Below, one piece after another: positions 21,231 to 23,505 of a stretch of 23,505 nt of DNA. This stretch comes from a virus. Numbering within the stretch: position 1 is the first letter of the stretch; each line of letters begins with the position of its first letter. Under the pieces are notes generated by a model. It saw only the letters and a list, made by a program, of their open reading frames with translations, did not search any database and was not told the origin of the DNA. The stretch covers positions 1 to 23,505 of IMG/VR virus record IMGVR_UViG_3300032753_000877. The stretch is one strand, 5' to 3'. The translations under genes and the position numbers were made by a program.

Positions 21231-21737
21231 TTACATTTGTGGAGTTGCGGAAGGCACACCAGCGCCAGGCATACCGCCAGCTTGGGCTGGAGGAGGAACT
21301 GGAGCAGACATACCTGGGATTGTTGGTGCTTGGTTCATTGCTTTGCCTTCTGCTGTAGCACCGCCAGCTTGAGGTAATGTTTGAAGCATTTGCATAATTT
21401 CGTTAGGTTGCAACTCATTCACCTTAGCCTTCTTAGGCCCGATAACGGAAGTCATTGTGCGAATTGCATTTAAAACCTTTTGACCTTCTTCGGATTCGCT
21501 ACCCAAAGCTGGTAATGTTTGTTCCAGCAAATCCATCGCCATCGAAATGTTAATCATCGCGGCTTCGCGGTTTCCCATTTTTGGTTCTGGAGTGGACATT
21601 GGTGCTCCCATCGGAGGAGCGGAAGTATCTGACATACCCATAGATGGTGTATCAGGTGTAGGAGCTGCACCAGCGGGTGTTGCACCATCCCGTTGGGATT
21701 TAATCATTTGCATCAACTGGTCTGAGGGTACGCCCAT
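21231..21737 (-). CDS. Low-complexity Pro/Met/Ala-rich protein in the head module
   Basis: I choose ATG 21737 (168 aa), which has AGGA six bases upstream, over the TTG at 21752. Residues 20-55 and 125-168 are Pro/Ala/Gly/Met-rich and disordered. The middle (about 57-120) is helical (NREAAMINISMAMDLLEQTLPALG, then LNAIRTMTSVIGPK). It is the first gene after the putative promoter at 21763-21790. Its place between portal and scaffold suggests an assembly or head-internal protein; no family is recognised. Confidence 0.65.
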   Translation of the reverse strand: MGVPSDQLMQMIKSQRDGATPAGAAPTPDTPSMGMSDTSAPPMGAPMSTPEPKMGNREAAMINISMAMDLLEQTLPALGSESEEGQKVLNAIRTMTSVIGPKKAKVNELQPNEIMQMLQTLPQAGGATAEGKAMNQAPTIPGMSAPVPPPAQAGGMPGAGVPSATPQM

Positions 21738-21762
21738 AACTTTTCCTATCAAATTACTGTTA

Positions 21763-21790
21763 ATCGTAATCTTAATCTATTGCTTGTCAA
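21763..21790 (-). promoter_or_regulatory. Sigma70-like promoter before the 168-aa/scaffold/capsid genes
   Basis: On the - strand a perfect TTGACA (21790-21785) is followed after 16 bases by TACGAT (21768-21763), four of six to TATAAT. Transcription would start near 21756, about 19 bases before ATG 21737, leaving room for its AGGA ribosome site. It sits just downstream of several hairpins in the only loosely packed part of the - strand block. Confidence 0.6.
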
Positions 21791-21792
21791 GT

Positions 21793-21821
21793 GGGGAGGT
21801 TTATTTAGTTTCCTCCTCCCC
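21793..21821. repeat. GC-rich inverted repeat upstream of the promoter
   Basis: GGGGAGG (21793-21799) pairs with CCTCCCC (21815-21821) around a 15-base AT-rich loop. There is no U tract. It abuts the -35 box of the putative promoter and may serve as a terminator core or protein-binding site. Confidence 0.4.
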
Positions 21822-21830
21822 TAGGACGGA

Positions 21831-21845
21831 TTCGGTCTGACCGAA
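21831..21845. repeat. Perfect palindrome TTCGGTCTGACCGAA
   Basis: TTCGGTC and GACCGAA flank a single central base. It could be an operator-like dyad or a small hairpin; there is no direct evidence of which. Confidence 0.4.
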
Positions 21846-21880
21846 GTAATCAGAGGGTTTTAGCCCTCATACGATTACTT
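21844..21880 (-). terminator. Two-part hairpin at the end of the second tiny basic ORF
   Basis: An outer 8-bp stem AAGTAATC/GATTACTT (21844-21851 with 21873-21880) encloses an inner stem GAGGG/CCCTC with a six-base loop. The outer arm includes the stop codon of the 13-aa ORF at 21875-21916. No clear U run follows. Likely roles are a transcript end or an mRNA 3' end after the portal operon, just before the next promoter. Confidence 0.4.
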
Positions 21881-21916
21881 GCGAGATTTACGACCTTTGC
21901 GAGCTTTGCGTGCCAT
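21875..21916 (-). CDS. Tiny Lys/Arg-rich peptide B (13 aa)
   Basis: The peptide is MARKARKGRKSRK. It has nine basic residues and no acidic ones. GGAG lies nine bases before the ATG. It resembles peptide A at 21997-22038 (shared RKA-x-K...RKSR pattern) and is also 13 codons long. A protamine-like DNA-binding or packaged peptide is conceivable, in analogy to the small basic J protein of microviruses. An ORF this short could be chance, but two similar ones with ribosome sites in tandem argue against that. Confidence 0.55.
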   Translation of the reverse strand: MARKARKGRKSRK

Positions 21917-21968
21917 GTGAGTATTCTCCAGTTAGCAGCGGCCACTTAGTTCCAGGGCAAGCAGCCAT
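21888..21968 (-). CDS. Possible 26-aa ORF overlapping tiny peptide B (doubtful)
   Basis: An ATG at 21968 preceded by GGGAG at eight bases opens a 26-codon frame (MAACPGTKWPLLTGEYS...) that runs into peptide B in another frame. It may be a real leader that couples translation to peptide B, or noise. Nothing in the product is recognisable. Confidence 0.25.
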   Translation of the reverse strand: MAACPGTKWPLLTGEYSHGTQSSQRS

Positions 21969-21996
21969 ACCCTTTTCTCCCGTGAAGGAAAACCTA

Positions 21997-22038
21997 TTAA
22001 CGGCGTGACTTGCGTGACTTTTTATGAGCTTTTCTCAT
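21997..22038 (-). CDS. Tiny Lys/Arg-rich peptide A (13 aa)
   Basis: The peptide is MRKAHKKSRKSRR, with eight Lys/Arg and one His out of 13 and no acidic residue. AGGAG (22045-22049) is followed by three in-frame ATGs; the third, at 22038, has the best spacing (six bases), and starts at 22041 or 22044 would only add Met. It follows the 54-aa ORF by 18 bases, in the same direction as portal and capsid genes. Together with peptide B it forms a tandem pair of basic peptides between portal and scaffold. Confidence 0.6.
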   Translation of the reverse strand: MRKAHKKSRKSRR

Positions 22039-22056
22039 CATCATCTCCTAAGTTAG

Positions 22057-22221
22057 TTATCCCCTAACTGAACGACCATAATCACGAGTTTTTGAACTTC
22101 TGTCAAAACTCTTGATTCCTTGAGTACGATACTGCAAATTTGGGCTACCCTCACTACGCTTTAAATTTTCCGTAGTAACTCTAGGTTGATCAGCCTTTGG
22201 TTGAACATTACCCGTTGCCAT
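22057..22221 (-). CDS. 54-aa hypothetical protein after the portal gene
   Basis: ATG 22221 overlaps the portal stop as TAATG. The protein is polar and basic (QPKADQPRVTTENLKRS, then SFDRSSKTRDYGRSVRG), with no hydrophobic core, so it is likely disordered. Translational coupling to the portal supports it as a real gene. The function is unknown. Confidence 0.65.
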   Translation of the reverse strand: MATGNVQPKADQPRVTTENLKRSEGSPNLQYRTQGIKSFDRSSKTRDYGRSVRG

Positions 22222-23505
22222 TATTCGCCTTTCGGTTCTTTCTTTTCTTTAGGAGCTGGTTGAGGTTGCGGGTTGGCAGCCTGTTCCTTTTCCCGTTTCT
22301 TTAACTTGTCTTTGATCAACTGCTTCATTGGTGGTTCAACCAAATCAACCAGCGTTTCTTTATCGATAGCTTGCGCCTTAAATAAATTAAATGCAAGTTG
22401 TTTTAGATCTTCCGTAAAGATTGGGCTATTGCTATGCGCATCAACCTTCACAACGAAATCCTTAGTAAATTGCTCGGCAATAAACGGCACATCTTCTGTA
22501 TCGCGGAAATGCGTGTCGTCATACGCTTGCATCATCTTCAAATACAAAGTTGCTACCTTTTCCAAGCTATCTTCAACGATTAAAGCGCGTTTTTTCGCGC
22601 GTGAGCTACCAAGACGAGCTAATTGGCTTGCATGACCCGTAGAACGGACACCAGCCTCGCCTTTTCCGCTCAATACATTGGAAATACCCGAAACTTCCGA
22701 GAACATCGCGTCAATTTCGTGAATAACCTCAAATAAATCAGGTGGCATCTCTGGTGCAAGGCGATCTACCTTTGCTCCTGGCATATCCGTGGCAATCATT
22801 GATCCAGCGCGCTGCATAGCAAAATATTTCTCGTCTGTAATTCCTGAGAAGCCACTAAATGCGGTTGGTGGAGCTACTTGTTTAGACAATAGGTCTAAAA
22901 CTTCGGTCATGCGGGTGTTGCGCAGCTGCTGAAGCAAGATAAGTTGCTGGCACTCGGACGCACCCCAGTAATAATCGTATAAAGGGTTAGGGCAGATCTG
23001 TACAAACGGGCATTCGCCCTTGAGGAACACAGATGCGCCTGGTCTATCGTAAATAATGACATCGGGCGCGGCCATTGTGACCACTTGATAATCCTCGGTG
23101 TCATCATTCCACACCCACAACTCAGTCATCTCAATCGTTTCTTCGGCTACGCGGGACTTATAGCGGTTCATGCCGTATAAATCCAAATTTACATTACCGT
23201 AGATGGTTGGATTGGTCTGGCTCATCACGATGCGGTTCACCGCTTCTGGAATGTCAGACTCAGATACTTTTGTTCCTGTGGTTACGCGAGAAACAATCGA
23301 ATCGCGCTTTGGATGGGAATACAGACGGGCATAGAGCTCAGACTTGGTAATGTAGTATGTTTGAACGATAGCTTCTTGCCTGTCTGTATAGGGCGTATCC
23401 TCCCGCAAAACACCAATAGCAGAAGGCTCAATCATGTAAGGGTGGATGCCGTTCTTGTAAACCAGCTTGATAAAGGTTGAGTTGTAAACCAATGACCAAG
23501 TCAAG
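22221..23505 (-). CDS. Portal protein, C-terminal part (N-terminus beyond the window)
   Basis: The frame is open to the window edge, so about 428 C-terminal residues are seen and the start is missing. Features of a P22-like or related portal include a long region with YITKSELYARLYSHPKRD, ETIEMTELWVWND and the segment CPNPLYDYYWGASECQQLI, followed by LLQQLRNTRMTEVLDLLSKQ. A loop GKGEAGVRSTGHASQLARLGSSRAKK then leads to long C-terminal helices. The end is Lys/Gln/Pro-rich (EKEQAANPQPQPAPKEKK). Portals form the dodecameric DNA-entry ring. The terminase genes are expected to lie to the right, outside the window. Confidence 0.85.
   Translation of the reverse strand, partial: LTWSLVYNSTFIKLVYKNGIHPYMIEPSAIGVLREDTPYTDRQEAIVQTYYITKSELYARLYSHPKRDSIVSRVTTGTKVSESDIPEAVNRIVMSQTNPTIYGNVNLDLYGMNRYKSRVAEETIEMTELWVWNDDTEDYQVVTMAAPDVIIYDRPGASVFLKGECPFVQICPNPLYDYYWGASECQQLILLQQLRNTRMTEVLDLLSKQVAPPTAFSGFSGITDEKYFAMQRAGSMIATDMPGAKVDRLAPEMPPDLFEVIHEIDAMFSEVSGISNVLSGKGEAGVRSTGHASQLARLGSSRAKKRALIVEDSLEKVATLYLKMMQAYDDTHFRDTEDVPFIAEQFTKDFVVKVDAHSNSPIFTEDLKQLAFNLFKAQAIDKETLVDLVEPPMKQLIKDKLKKREKEQAANPQPQPAPKEKKEPKGE

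Noticed and set aside
1-23505. tRNA genes, integrase, attachment sites or insertion sequences
   Set aside because: I looked for cloverleaf-like segments, recombinase motifs and terminal inverted repeats and found nothing convincing; by-eye search for tRNAs is limited.

Overview
The window is part of a tailed double-stranded DNA phage genome. It contains a portal, scaffold candidate, major capsid protein, short-tail adaptor and nozzle-like proteins, two fibre proteins, large Ala/Gly-rich internal-virion candidates and a full lysis cassette. I see no tape-measure or tail-tube gene, so a short-tailed (podovirus-like) particle with P22-like gene order is inferred. A SAR-type lysozyme plus an inner-membrane/outer-membrane-lipoprotein spanin pair implies a Gram-negative host. 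The style resembles uncultured aquatic phages; the host species cannot be read from the sequence. No integrase, repressor, tRNA or CRISPR array is visible.

Layout. Positions 1-2369 are on the + strand: the end of a thiamine-diphosphate enzyme domain, a radical SAM protein and a GT-A-like glycosyltransferase, in one tight operon (4-base overlap, then 8-base gap). They look like a sugar or metabolite modification cassette rather than virion genes. This block converges on the rest, which is all on the - strand; the two blocks overlap tail to tail by 17 bases.

Read in the direction of transcription (right to left), the - block begins with the portal (22221-23505, cut by the window edge). A 54-aa ORF follows, then two tiny Lys/Arg-rich peptides of 13 residues each, a cluster of hairpins and a good sigma70-like promoter (21763-21790). 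Next come a low-complexity 168-aa protein, a 61-aa ORF, a coiled-coil scaffold candidate and the major capsid protein (19418-20428). After these are small head proteins, a gp4-like adaptor with an inserted carbohydrate-binding-like segment, and a gp10-like tail protein with four inserted PGxGY-type repeats. A 649-aa fibre follows, with about 19 YadA-like repeats and a C-terminal S74 self-cleaving chaperone, then small accessory ORFs and a second, shorter fibre.

Farther left lie a membrane/coiled-coil protein, small ORFs and four large internal (ejection) protein candidates (4962-10718). The block ends with a holin candidate, a beta-rich virion-like protein, the SAR lysozyme, nested Rz/Rz1 spanins, a 46-aa DUF6496-like protein and a DUF2061 membrane protein.

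Gene packing is extreme. Most junctions are ATGA, TAATG or 1-20 base gaps, so translation is probably coupled. Several genes are too short for ordinary gene callers: the 46-, 52- and 54-aa ORFs, the embedded Rz1 and the 13-aa peptides. The longest stretch without a conventional gene is 21738-22056, which holds the promoter, the hairpins and the tiny basic ORFs.
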